Positions 35,217 to 43,767 of a DNA stretch of 64,000 bases are shown here, piece after piece; position 1 is the stretch's first letter; the number at the start of each line of letters is the position of its first letter. Position numbers and translations under genes: made by a program. Origin of the DNA: Flintibacter faecis (GTDB lineage: Bacteria > Bacillota > Clostridia > Oscillospirales > Oscillospiraceae); assembly GCF_014287875.1 (NCBI RefSeq), contig NZ_JACOPN010000008.1, positions 114,990-178,989 of the forward strand. Direction: 5' to 3'. The notes beneath the pieces are model-generated. The model ran no database searches. It saw nothing but the letters and a program-made list of their open reading frames with translations, and was not told where the DNA came from.

Positions 35217-35963
35217 ATGAACCAGTCCTTTTTTATCGGCGCGGTTGGCGCGCACCAGCAGATGAAGAACCTGAACGTGCAGGGCAACAACATCGCCAAT
35301 GTCAACACCTACGGCTTCAAGGCCGAGCGTGGGCGCTTTGCATCCCTGATGCATGCGGACATCCGCGCCATCGGGGATCGGCAGCTCCCCGTGGGCACGG
35401 GGGCGGCCATGTGGACGACGGATACAGATTTCGCCTCCGCTGCCACGGCGCAGACGGGTCGGGTGCAGGACTACGCCATCTCGGGCGAGGGCTTTTTCGC
35501 GCTGGCCGATCTGAAGACCGGAGAGATCTCCCTCACCCGCAACGGCGCGTTTCAGGTTTCTGAATTGCAGCGGCCCACGGAGAAAGTGGACGAGAACGGC
35601 CAGCCCATCATGGAGACGGTGATGTACCTGTCGGACGGTCAGGGCCGTTTCGTGCTGAGCACCACCGGCGGCATGATCGAGGTCACAGACCGCAATGTAC
35701 AGCAGCCTGTGGGCGTATTCGACCACATCAGCTATAACGGCATGGAGCATGTGGAAGGCACCCGCTTTCTCGCCGTGGAGAAAAACGGAGATCTTCGTCT
35801 GGGCACAGGCACCGCGATGAGCGGTATGCTGGAAATGTCCAATGTGGACCTGGCGGAGGAAATGACCAAGGTGATCGAGTCTCAGCGGGCCTACGGCATG
35901 GCGCTTAAAATGGTGCAGACTTCAGATGAGATCGAGACCACCATCAATAATCTGAGAGGATGA
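35217..35963 (+). CDS. flhP: Rod protein of the FlgF/FlgG family (FlhP/FlgG-like)
   Basis: The second 248-residue rod protein (NVQGNNIANVNTYGFKAERG, YAISGEGFFALADLK, MLEMSNVDLAEEMTKVIESQ, RAYGMALKMVQTSDEIETTI). It forms the distal rod with the preceding protein. Together they stand in for FlgF and FlgG; no P- or L-ring genes occur, as expected without an outer membrane. GGGGGAGGGAG before the start. Confidence 0.92.
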   Translation: MNQSFFIGAVGAHQQMKNLNVQGNNIANVNTYGFKAERGRFASLMHADIRAIGDRQLPVGTGAAMWTTDTDFASAATAQTGRVQDYAISGEGFFALADLKTGEISLTRNGAFQVSELQRPTEKVDENGQPIMETVMYLSDGQGRFVLSTTGGMIEVTDRNVQQPVGVFDHISYNGMEHVEGTRFLAVEKNGDLRLGTGTAMSGMLEMSNVDLAEEMTKVIESQRAYGMALKMVQTSDEIETTINNLRG

Positions 35964-35981
35964 AGGGGAGGATAGCGAGCA

Positions 35982-36611
35982 ATGAGGATCAAGAATTATA
36001 ACGAACTGAACTCCCTGGAGCTGGACACGCTTCGGGAGGTTGGCAGCATCGGCACCGGCAACGCAGCCACAGCGCTCTCCGCTTTGATCGGGGAGGAGGT
36101 GCGCATCGAGCTGCCGGAGGTCCGCATCATGGAATATAACGAGGCGATCGAGTGGATCGGCGGCCCAGAGGAGATCACGGCCGGCGTGCTGGTGAAGATG
36201 AGCGGTCAGATCGACGGCATCATGCTCTCCGTGCAGCAGCTCGATTTTGTGAATCTTATTCTCAATAGTATGCTTGGCAAAACGGTCGAGGACTATATGG
36301 GGCTGCACGAGATGGAGTGCTCCGCCCTCATCGAGGTCGGCAACATTATGATCTCCACCTTCATCAACGCCCTCAGCGGCCTAGCGGACATCAAGGTCGA
36401 CTTGACGGTCCCTGCCTTCACCGTGGATATGCAGGGTGCCATTATGGCGGTGCCGATGGCGGCCTACGGCGGTCAGTCGGACTACATCATGACCATCGGC
36501 GGCAACTTTGTCCACGACGGGAAGGCGGTTCCCTGCCGGTTGCTGCTCTCCCCGGACATCCGCTCTTTGAATACGCTGCTGAGAAAGCTGGGGGTCAGCA
36601 GTGGAGACTAA
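35982..36611 (+). CDS. cheC: CheY-P phosphatase CheC
   Basis: A 209-residue CheC/CheX/FliY-family protein that dephosphorylates CheY-P and partners CheD. Of the two ExxN sites, the second is intact (E118/N121 in LIEVGNIM), while the first reads E19-VG-S22 (REVGSIG), with serine in place of the catalytic asparagine. This implies only one working site. The gene overlaps cheD by 11 bases, which fits a stoichiometric CheC-CheD complex. Confidence 0.93.
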   Translation: MRIKNYNELNSLELDTLREVGSIGTGNAATALSALIGEEVRIELPEVRIMEYNEAIEWIGGPEEITAGVLVKMSGQIDGIMLSVQQLDFVNLILNSMLGKTVEDYMGLHEMECSALIEVGNIMISTFINALSGLADIKVDLTVPAFTVDMQGAIMAVPMAAYGGQSDYIMTIGGNFVHDGKAVPCRLLLSPDIRSLNTLLRKLGVSSGD

Positions 36612-37080
36612 ACTGACCATCGGCATCGCAGATATGAAAATGGCCAAGGGCAGCGGAATGCTCATCACCTACGCGCTTGGCTCCTGTATCGGTATCTGCC
36701 TGTACGATCCCTTGATCAAGCTGGCAGCAATGATTCACATTATGCTCCCGCTGAATATGGAGGCCGGCCGGCAGAACACCATGAAGTACGCCGACACCGG
36801 CATCCGTGAGACGCTCAAGCAGATGGAGGCAAAGGGTGCCTCCCGTGCCCGCATCGTGGCGAAGATCGCCGGCGGCGCAAAGATGTTCGAGGTCAATGGC
36901 GGCTCGCTGGGCAACATCGGCCAGCGGAACATTGACAGCGTTCACTTGAACTTGAAAAAAGAGGGCATCCGCCTTTTGAAGGAGGATGTGGGCGGCTCGG
37001 TGGCCCGCACGCTGCTGTTTGACCCTTCAAACGGGATGGCCTGCGTCCGCTGCTACGGCAGGCCCGAGCTGATTATTTGA
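36601..37080 (+). CDS. cheD: Chemoreceptor glutamine deamidase CheD
   Basis: A 159-residue enzyme that deamidates receptor glutamines and is regulated by CheC. The catalytic Cys29 (ALGSCIGICLYD) and His46 (AAMIHIMLP) are present, and the segment KIAGGAKMFEVNG is typical. GTG start at 36601 lies inside the end of cheC. Together with CheR/CheB and CheV it completes the three Bacillus-type adaptation systems. Confidence 0.95.
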   Translation: METKLTIGIADMKMAKGSGMLITYALGSCIGICLYDPLIKLAAMIHIMLPLNMEAGRQNTMKYADTGIRETLKQMEAKGASRARIVAKIAGGAKMFEVNGGSLGNIGQRNIDSVHLNLKKEGIRLLKEDVGGSVARTLLFDPSNGMACVRCYGRPELII

Positions 37081-37118
37081 TAATTTGATTTTGAATGAAG
37101 GGAAGGAGACCCTGAGTT

Positions 37119-38042
37119 ATGTTGGAGGAAGATAAGCGCGGGATCTTGCTGGAATCCGGCACAAATGAGATCGAGGTCATGGAATTCACGATCTTCGACA
37201 GCCTTTACGGCATCAATGTGGCAAAGGTCAAGGAAATTCTGGTTTCTGAGCCGGTCAAGCCCATGCCCCATGCCCACCCGTCCGTGGAGGGTATTTTCAA
37301 GCCCCGTGATACGGTCATCACCGTGGTAGACCTGCCCAAATACCTGTTTGGCCAGTCCGGGGAGAAGGGGCCGAAGGACCTTTTCATCATCACCAGCTTC
37401 AATAAAATGAACATCGCCTTCCGTGTTCACACGGTGGTCGGCATCAGCCGCATCTCCTGGGGGGCCATTCAGAAGCCTGACAAGACCGTTTCCAGCGGCG
37501 ACGAGGGCATTGCCACGGGCATTGCCCAGTGCGGCGACGATCTGGTCACGATTCTTGACTTTGAGAAGATCGTGGCGGAGATCGCCCCCGAGACGTCCAT
37601 TCAGATGTCCGAGATCGACCGTCTGGGCAAGCGGGAGCGCAACGAGTCGGTCATCGTCGTGGCGGAGGACTCTGTGCTCCTAAGCAAGATGATCGAGGAG
37701 GCCCTCCACAAGTCAGGCTATGTGAACACGAAAATGTTCCCCAACGGACAGGAGCTTTGGAACTATCTTTCTGGTCTGCGGGGGAGCGACGACCTGCGCA
37801 GCAAGGTGGCGCTGGTCATCACGGATATTGAGATGCCCCAGATGGATGGCCACCGCTTGACCAAGCTCATCAAGGACGATAAGGAACTCAAGCAGCTGCC
37901 CGTCATCATCTTCTCGTCCCTTATTACCGAGGAAATGCGCCGCAAGGGCAAGGAGCTGGGCGCGGACGAGCAGATGAGCAAGCCGGAGATCGGCCATCTC
38001 GTGAAGGTGATCGACCATCTGCTCGGGCAGGAAAACGGATAA
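37119..38042 (+). CDS. cheV: Chemotaxis coupling/adaptation protein CheV
   Basis: A 307-residue fusion of a CheW domain (residues 15-165, EVMEFTIFDSLYGINVAKVK, EGIFKPRDTVITVVDLPKYL) and a receiver domain (about 175-305) with the acidic pair in VVAEDSVLLSKM, phospho-acceptor Asp in ALVITDIEMPQMDG and conserved Ser/Lys positions (IIFSSLI, MSKPEI). CheV couples receptors to CheA and adapts when phosphorylated. GAAGGGAAGGAG precedes it. Confidence 0.95.
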   Translation: MLEEDKRGILLESGTNEIEVMEFTIFDSLYGINVAKVKEILVSEPVKPMPHAHPSVEGIFKPRDTVITVVDLPKYLFGQSGEKGPKDLFIITSFNKMNIAFRVHTVVGISRISWGAIQKPDKTVSSGDEGIATGIAQCGDDLVTILDFEKIVAEIAPETSIQMSEIDRLGKRERNESVIVVAEDSVLLSKMIEEALHKSGYVNTKMFPNGQELWNYLSGLRGSDDLRSKVALVITDIEMPQMDGHRLTKLIKDDKELKQLPVIIFSSLITEEMRRKGKELGADEQMSKPEIGHLVKVIDHLLGQENG

Positions 38043-38061
38043 ATACGGAACGGAGGAGAGT

Positions 38062-39369
38062 ATGAGCAATAAATATATCGTGCGCCAGCCGATTAAGGAT
38101 GCGCAGGGAAAAATTTGGGGCCATGAGATCCTCTACCACGGTGAGAATCAGGCCTTCACCGGCGACGTGGCCTCTCAGAACGAATACGCCGCCGCGGACA
38201 CGATTTACAGCTTCCTGACACAGAACAGCACCAAGGCGCTGCGCGGGTCTCTGAATTTCATGACCTTCACCACGATTTTGCTGATGAAAAAGACACCCCG
38301 CCTGTTTGACCGCTCGGAGCTGGTCATCCAGATCGACGACAGCGTCATCATCCACCCACTTTCCATGCACTTCGTTCAGCAGTATGTGAAGGAGGGCTAT
38401 CGGATCGCCGTCAATGAGTTCCAGTTCGCCCCCCGCTATCTGGCCCTGCTGGATACCATTGATTACATCAAGCTGAACATCAAGACTACGGCGGATACCG
38501 CCATGAAGAATACCATCGAAATTGGTCACAGCATGAATAAAAAGTGCATCATCACCAACATCGACAGCGAGGCGGACTATCAGAAAGCGATATCGCTGGG
38601 TGCCGACGCGATGGAGGGAACCTTTGTAGCGGAGCGTCTGATGACGAAGGCCCATTCCGGCGCCTATCTCCAGAGCAACTTCTTCCGCTTGATGGTGGCT
38701 GTGACGCAGGACGATCCGGACATCGACGAGATCGAGCGGCTGATCTCCATGGACGCCAGCCTGAGCTACGGTGTGCTGAAAATGGCCAACTCCGTCTATT
38801 TTGCCCTGCGCCACCGCGCCACGACGATCCATCAGGCCATCGTGACCCTTGGCCTCGGCCAGCTCAAGCAGTGGATCTACCTGCTCAGCGCCAGCAATGC
38901 GGGACAGGAGATGGATGCCAGCACGGAGGAATTCCTCAAGCTTTCCTTCATGCGGGCCAACTTCTGCAGCGAGCTGATGAAGTATGCCAAGGATATGCCC
39001 ATCTCCAAGTCCGAGGCATACCTGATGGGTATGTTCTCCACGCTGAATCATCTGATCGATGCGCCGCTGGAGGAAATTTTGGAGGAAGTCCCCGTTTCCG
39101 ACGAGATCAAGGCGGCGCTGCTGCGCAAGGAAGGCCGCTGCGGTCAGCTTTACGAGCTGGTGCTCAGCTACGAGGCGGGCAACTGGAACGAGATCACCCG
39201 TCTGGCGGAGGAGCTGGGGATTCCCAACCAGATCCTCACCAGCGTGTACTTCATCTGTATGGAGAATGTCAATGTGCTCTGGGAGCAGTTGACCAACGCT
39301 TACAGCGAACAGGACGCGTCTGCCCCCGCTCCCGCGGAGAATGGCGAAGCCAGCGAGGAAAGCAAATAA
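38062..39369 (+). CDS. EAL-like/HDOD signalling protein (YuxH type)
   Basis: A 435-residue protein with an N-terminal EAL-like domain (1-190) and a C-terminal HDOD domain (about 200-405, ISMDASLSYGVLKMANSVYF, LGLGQLKQWIYLL). The EAL part looks catalytically degenerate: E22 is kept in GHEILYH, but the DxIKxD motif reads DYIKLN and the later EGVET segment reads ITNIDSEAD. Therefore it probably senses or scaffolds rather than hydrolyses c-di-GMP. It follows cheV by 19 bases and ends the main operon. Related proteins occur in other motility loci. Confidence 0.85.
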   Translation: MSNKYIVRQPIKDAQGKIWGHEILYHGENQAFTGDVASQNEYAAADTIYSFLTQNSTKALRGSLNFMTFTTILLMKKTPRLFDRSELVIQIDDSVIIHPLSMHFVQQYVKEGYRIAVNEFQFAPRYLALLDTIDYIKLNIKTTADTAMKNTIEIGHSMNKKCIITNIDSEADYQKAISLGADAMEGTFVAERLMTKAHSGAYLQSNFFRLMVAVTQDDPDIDEIERLISMDASLSYGVLKMANSVYFALRHRATTIHQAIVTLGLGQLKQWIYLLSASNAGQEMDASTEEFLKLSFMRANFCSELMKYAKDMPISKSEAYLMGMFSTLNHLIDAPLEEILEEVPVSDEIKAALLRKEGRCGQLYELVLSYEAGNWNEITRLAEELGIPNQILTSVYFICMENVNVLWEQLTNAYSEQDASAPAPAENGEASEESK

Positions 39370-39381
39370 ATGTATAAAAAA

Positions 39382-39414
39382 CAGAAAGCATGGCATAAAA
39401 CGCCATGCTTTCTG
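39382..39414 (-). terminator. Terminator for the parA-comFB operon
   Basis: A perfect 13-base-pair stem (CAGAAAGCATGGC, 39382-39394, with GCCATGCTTTCTG, 39402-39414). The T-rich tail lies on the minus-strand side (A run at 39376-39381 on plus), so it serves the minus-strand operon. It may also slow readthrough from the plus strand. Confidence 0.82.
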
Positions 39415-39426
39415 TGCAAAACGGGA

Positions 39427-40320
39427 TCATAACGGAAATAGCTTGTGACGGGGCTCCGCTAAAACCACCTTACACGCCCGCAGGATCTGGGCGGTGACGG
39501 CGGTATTCATCCTGCCTTCATAAAGGGAGAGACGCAGCGGCAGCTCATTTTTTGCCATGACGACATATTTGGCGGGAAGCTCCGTCAGGGCGAGGGCCTG
39601 CACATCCATCTTGCAGCGGTCGCAGCAGCACAGGCCGAAGAGCTCCATGTAGGTCTCGGCCTTGCGCTCCACAAGGATCTCCATGATGTTGGCGCAGATG
39701 ACCTCCTCCTCGTCGGGCTTCTCAGCGGCGGAGTCCACCGCGACAGGGGCGGGGGGTGTTTCCACCACGGGTTCCGGCTGGGGAACTTCCTCAATAACCG
39801 GTGCGGCGGGTTCTTCCGCCACGGACTTGGGTTGGGGGACTTCCTCGACCACGGGTGCGGGGGGCGTTTCCACCACGGGTTCCGGCTGGGGAACTTCCTC
39901 AATAACCGGTGCGGCGGGTTCTTCCGCCACGGACTTGGGTTGGGGGACTTCCTCAACGACAGGGGCGGGGGGCGTTTCCGCTGCCGGTTCCGATCCCGCA
40001 AGCTCCTCCAAAGAGGATGCCAGAGCGTCCTTGATCTGGGAGGAAATGGCGTGGTCGCTGCTGAGAGAGGCGATGATCGGCGAGGTGGGCGGCGTGGACT
40101 GGGGAGCACTCTCTGCCGGCGCGGGCACCGGGGCGGGAGCAGCCGCTGCCGGTGTCGGCGGAACGGCAGCCGCTGTCGGTGTCGGCGGAACGGCAGCCTC
40201 CGCCGGTTGGACGGCTTTTTCCTGCGCCGCCGCTTCCGCCGCCGGGTTGGCGCGGGTCCGGCTGAGCAGGTTCATTACATGGGCAGTTTTACTGGAATTG
40301 GACTCTTTGGATGCGGACAT
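39427..40320 (-). CDS. Proline-rich protein with C-terminal ComFB-like domain
   Basis: A 297-residue protein. The first 200 residues are Ala/Pro/Glu-rich and low-complexity, with a 36-residue unit (VEEVPQPKSVAEEPAAPVI and then EEVPQPEPVVETPPAPV) present just over twice at about 115-193. The last 90 residues match the ComFB family: ICANIMEILVERKAETYMEL, a Cys cluster CCCDRC (231-236), DVQALALTELPAKYVV. ComFB proteins are named from a Bacillus competence operon, and cyanobacterial members bind c-di-nucleotides; function here is unknown. It follows parA by 39 bases on the same strand. AAGGAG supports the start. Confidence 0.78.
   Translation of the reverse strand: MSASKESNSSKTAHVMNLLSRTRANPAAEAAAQEKAVQPAEAAVPPTPTAAAVPPTPAAAAPAPVPAPAESAPQSTPPTSPIIASLSSDHAISSQIKDALASSLEELAGSEPAAETPPAPVVEEVPQPKSVAEEPAAPVIEEVPQPEPVVETPPAPVVEEVPQPKSVAEEPAAPVIEEVPQPEPVVETPPAPVAVDSAAEKPDEEEVICANIMEILVERKAETYMELFGLCCCDRCKMDVQALALTELPAKYVVMAKNELPLRLSLYEGRMNTAVTAQILRACKVVLAEPRHKLFPL
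39758..39973. repeat. 108-bp coding tandem repeat, two copies, in the comFB-like gene
   Basis: Two near-identical 108-base units (39758-39865 and 39866-39973, the second ending partly degenerate) encode the 36-residue Pro/Glu repeat. The near identity implies recent duplication and likely copy-number variation between strains. Confidence 0.85.
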
Positions 40321-40359
40321 AAAAAATCTCCTTACCTGTCTTGAACAAGGCGCTGCGCC

Positions 40360-41139
40360 TTATGCTTGCTTGGGGAGGGGAAAGCGGTCGCCTGCCACGA
40401 TGCTGACAATGTCTTGAAGATCGAGCGCGGGCTTGGAGGACGGACTGTATGTCAGCACACTCTGCCCGTGGGCCGGGGCCATGGCCACACTGACGCTGCG
40501 GCGGATCTTGGTGGGGAAAACATGACTGTTAAGCTGCTCGGCGATCTGTTCGGCAAGATCCAGAATATCTTTTGAGAGGGTCAAACGAGGATTAAACTTG
40601 TTGAGCAGGATGCCGAGAACCTTCAGCTCCGCGTTGAACGAATTGCGCACGGTGTCTATCGTATCCTGAATTTGGGAAATGCCGACGAGACTGAGCACTT
40701 CCGCCTCCATCGGGATGATCAGGCCCGTTGAGGCGACGTAGGCGTTGATGGTCAGCAGGTTGAGAGAGGGCGGCGTGTCGATGATGATGAAATCATAGCG
40801 GTCGCCCAGAAAGCTCAGCTGGTGGGCCAGCATGAATTCCCGCTGAGGGGCGGTAAATTCCACATCAGCGATAGAGAGCATAATGTCCGACGGCAGCACG
40901 TCCCCGTATTCCGTAGGAACAATGGCCGACTCGATGGAGCATGCGCCCTTGAGCACATCATAAACGGTGTGGCCGCTGCCAATGTCAAGACCCAGTGTAA
41001 AGCCGAGGTTGCCTTGGGGGTCAATGTCCACACCAAGCACGCGGGCACCGCGCCGGTGCAGCCCGCAGACCAGAGCGGCGGCTACCGTGGTTTTTCCAAC
41101 ACCGCCCTTTTGATTTGTGACGGTAATGATCTGTGACAA
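40360..41139 (-). CDS. parA: ParA/Soj-type ATPase
   Basis: A 259-residue ParA-family ATPase. The deviant Walker A is intact (KGGVGKTT at residues 10-17 of VTNQKGGVGKTTVAAAL), with Walker B FIIIDTPPSLN. Translation starts at TTG 41139 after GGAGGAGG; a longer frame upstream reads through the promoter region and is rejected. No parB or parS-type sequence is adjacent. It is embedded between cheV and fliD, and flhF and flhG, the usual flagellar-number ATPases, are not in this locus, so a role in placing flagella or chemoreceptor arrays (like FlhG, ParC or ParP partners) is possible but inferred. Confidence 0.9.
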   Translation of the reverse strand: MSQIITVTNQKGGVGKTTVAAALVCGLHRRGARVLGVDIDPQGNLGFTLGLDIGSGHTVYDVLKGACSIESAIVPTEYGDVLPSDIMLSIADVEFTAPQREFMLAHQLSFLGDRYDFIIIDTPPSLNLLTINAYVASTGLIIPMEAEVLSLVGISQIQDTIDTVRNSFNAELKVLGILLNKFNPRLTLSKDILDLAEQIAEQLNSHVFPTKIRRSVSVAMAPAHGQSVLTYSPSSKPALDLQDIVSIVAGDRFPLPKQA

Positions 41140-41178
41140 AAAAATTCCTCCTCCGGCAAAAATGAGAAAGTGACCTCT

Positions 41179-41205
41179 TATTTTTATTATACTATATGTC
41201 GATAA
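41179..41205 (+). promoter_or_regulatory. Candidate sigma-28 promoter for fliD; divergent -10 for parA
   Basis: On plus, TATT (41179-41182), 15 bases, then GTCGATAA (41198-41205) resemble a sigma-28 promoter about 100 bases ahead of fliD. On minus, TATAAT (41191-41186) is a vegetative -10 for parA; the two overlap, so the operons may compete. Confidence 0.55.
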
Positions 41206-41303
41206 AAAAAGATAGAGGAATGAATATTTTTTCTGCGGAATTTGACGCCCCGACAGGTTTTGCCCGTCGGAAGAGCAATTACCTGTGAAAGGAGTAATCA
41301 ATT

Positions 41304-43748
41304 ATGGCATCTGTCAGCAGTGTGAGGAGCAGCTCCAGCAGCATTTACGGCAATAGGAATGTGATCAGCGGTCTTGCCAGCGGCATGGACACCGAGTCCA
41401 TGATCGAAAACGCGGTATCCGGCTACAAGACCAAGATCTCCACGCTTCAGCAAAAGCGCACCAAGGTGGAGTGGCAGCAGGAGGTCTACCGCAGCATCAT
41501 CGGCAAAATGTCGTCCTTTTCGGACAAATATACCTCCTACGCATCCTCCACGAACCTGCTCTCCAGCGGCTTTTTCAATCAGGCCGTGAAGGTCACCGCC
41601 ACGGGCAAGTACGCCGATATGGTCAGCGCCAGCGGCAAGACCAGCAGCAGCGTGCAGATCCTCGGTGTCAAGCAGCTGGCGAGGGCGGCCACCTACACCG
41701 TCTCCGGCATCGGCGGCAAGACCGCGGACAAGCCGGAATTTACCGGCAGCGCGGTGGATCTGAGCGTGAAGAAGGAGCTGAGCAACGTCTCCGGCTCCCT
41801 GACCATCAAATACGGTGGCGACCGATCCTTTACGCTCGACTTTGGCGAGTTGGATATTTATGAGAATGCCGATAAGCTGGCTGAGGCCATCCGAAGCAAG
41901 CTGGGCGAGCAGACCATGACCCTCAGCGACGGCACCTCCGTAAAGGCCAGCGAAAAGATCGACGTGAAGGTGAACGACGAGGGAAACATCGAGTTTTCCG
42001 AAAAGGGCGGCGCCGGCAACGCCGTGACCATCAGCGGCGCCACCGGGAAGATCAAGGATACCCTCAAGATCACCGCTGACGGGACGGAGTCCACGCTCAA
42101 TACCAAGGACGTTGAGTTGGTGGATAAATCCTCCACTCTGGGCGACTACCTCTCCGGAAAGGAGCTTACGCTGACCCTTGACGGCGTGACCAAGAAGATC
42201 AAGCTGCCGGAGTACAAGAAAGACGGCACCGCCTTGAGTAATGACGCATATACAACGGCCCTCCAGACCAAGATCAACGAGGCCTTCGGCGCGGGCAAGG
42301 TCGCGCTGGAAAAGGTCGGCGCTGCCGATGGAAAGAGTTTCTCCCTGAAGTTCTCCACCACCCAGGCCGGCTCCACCCTGTCCGTCTCCGGCGACGCCGC
42401 CAAGGCGCTGGGGCTGGATAAGGCGGCCACCTATGTGAACACCTCCAAGACCCTGGGCGAGCTGCTGGGGGATAAAGCGGATGTTTGGAACGCCTTCGAC
42501 AAGGTGGAGGCAGAGGGCGATGTCAAGCCTGTGAACAAGAAAGGCAGCAGCGACGTTGACTATTACATCGACTCCAAGGGCAACCGAGTGAAATCGGAAG
42601 ACGGTGGCAAGACGTATTACCGGGTGGATGACAAGGGCGAGTTTCTGCGTGAGTTCAAGATCAACGGTAAGCTCGTGGGCGCTTTCAATAAGGATACCGC
42701 GCTGGAGACCGTGCTGACCTCCATCAACGGCAACGCCGACGTGGGCGTGAAGGTGAGCTACTCCAAGACCACCAACCAGTTCCAATTCACCGCCAGGGAA
42801 ACCGGCGCGGGCAGCCTCGACATGGGCGACGGCCTCGCCAAGGCCCTGTTCGGCGGCGGCACCAAAGAGGATGGACTGGACGCCATCTTCTCCATGAAAG
42901 TCAACGGCCAGGAGCTGGACGGTATTTCCCGCAGCAGCAATACCTTTGACGTGGACGGCATGAGCGTCAGCCTGAAGGGCACTTTCACGGCCACAGAGGC
43001 CGATGCCGTCAGCTTTACCTCCAGCTCCGACGCGGACAAGATCGTAGACACCATCAAGTCCATGGTGGAGGATTACAACGCCATGGTCACGGAGATCAAG
43101 AACGCCTACTCCACCATGCCTCAGCAGAAGTCCAACGGCAAGTACTACGAGCCGCTGACTGAGGAGGACAAGGCGGATATGTCCGAGAGCAGCATCAAGG
43201 CCTATGAGGAAAAGGCCAAGCAGGGCCTCCTGTTCGCGGACCGGGACCTCTCGGCCCTTTACACCCAGCTCACCAGCGCCATTTCCATGAGCGGAAAGGA
43301 CGGCGCGGATCTCAAGGCCATCGGCATCACCAGCAATTACAGCAACGGCCTGACTACCCTGAGCCTGAACGAGGAAAAGCTCCGCGCCGCGCTGGAGACC
43401 GACCCGGACAAGGTGCGGGACGTGTTCTCCAAGAGCGTGGCCAGCGGTTCCTCTTCCAACGGACTGATGCAGGCCCTCAAGAGCCCGCTGGATATGTACA
43501 GCAAGACGCAGGGCACCAAGGGTATTCTGGTGCAGAAGGCCGGTTCGACCCTGGCTCCCAGCACGCTTTACAAAAATACTTTGCAAAATAAGCTAGATGA
43601 TATTGACACACAGATCGAAAAGTGGCAGGATAAAATGGCGGATCAGGTCGACCGCTATACCTCTAAGTTCACGGCGCTGGAAAAGCTGATCTCGCAGATG
43701 AACTCTCAGAGCTCTGCCCTTGCCAGCTTCTTAGGCTCCAACGGCTAA
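41304..43748 (+). CDS. fliD: Filament cap protein FliD
   Basis: An 814-residue hook-associated protein 2, longer than the usual 450-550. FliD N (residues about 15-115: NRNVISGLASGMDTESMIEN, AVSGYKTKISTLQQKRTKVE) and FliD C (about 540-800, with LVQKAGSTLAPS near the end, then long helices ending MNSQSSALASFLGSNG) are clear. The middle has a roughly 330-residue insertion of Lys/Asp/Gly-rich beta repeats, surface-exposed and likely variable. It caps the filament and helps flagellin polymerise. Confidence 0.94.
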   Translation: MASVSSVRSSSSSIYGNRNVISGLASGMDTESMIENAVSGYKTKISTLQQKRTKVEWQQEVYRSIIGKMSSFSDKYTSYASSTNLLSSGFFNQAVKVTATGKYADMVSASGKTSSSVQILGVKQLARAATYTVSGIGGKTADKPEFTGSAVDLSVKKELSNVSGSLTIKYGGDRSFTLDFGELDIYENADKLAEAIRSKLGEQTMTLSDGTSVKASEKIDVKVNDEGNIEFSEKGGAGNAVTISGATGKIKDTLKITADGTESTLNTKDVELVDKSSTLGDYLSGKELTLTLDGVTKKIKLPEYKKDGTALSNDAYTTALQTKINEAFGAGKVALEKVGAADGKSFSLKFSTTQAGSTLSVSGDAAKALGLDKAATYVNTSKTLGELLGDKADVWNAFDKVEAEGDVKPVNKKGSSDVDYYIDSKGNRVKSEDGGKTYYRVDDKGEFLREFKINGKLVGAFNKDTALETVLTSINGNADVGVKVSYSKTTNQFQFTARETGAGSLDMGDGLAKALFGGGTKEDGLDAIFSMKVNGQELDGISRSSNTFDVDGMSVSLKGTFTATEADAVSFTSSSDADKIVDTIKSMVEDYNAMVTEIKNAYSTMPQQKSNGKYYEPLTEEDKADMSESSIKAYEEKAKQGLLFADRDLSALYTQLTSAISMSGKDGADLKAIGITSNYSNGLTTLSLNEEKLRAALETDPDKVRDVFSKSVASGSSSNGLMQALKSPLDMYSKTQGTKGILVQKAGSTLAPSTLYKNTLQNKLDDIDTQIEKWQDKMADQVDRYTSKFTALEKLISQMNSQSSALASFLGSNG

Positions 43749-43767
43749 AAGGCGGTGACGGAAAACA

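Noticed and set aside
41140..41301. Longer N-terminus for ParA from 41301
   Set aside because: It reads through the parA promoter and leader; TTG 41139 has a strong GGAGGAGG and begins at the usual SQIITVTNQKGG.
41298..43586. Long antisense frame (762 codons) across fliD
   Set aside because: Val/His/Gly/Leu-rich shadow with no family; it mirrors the codons of fliD.
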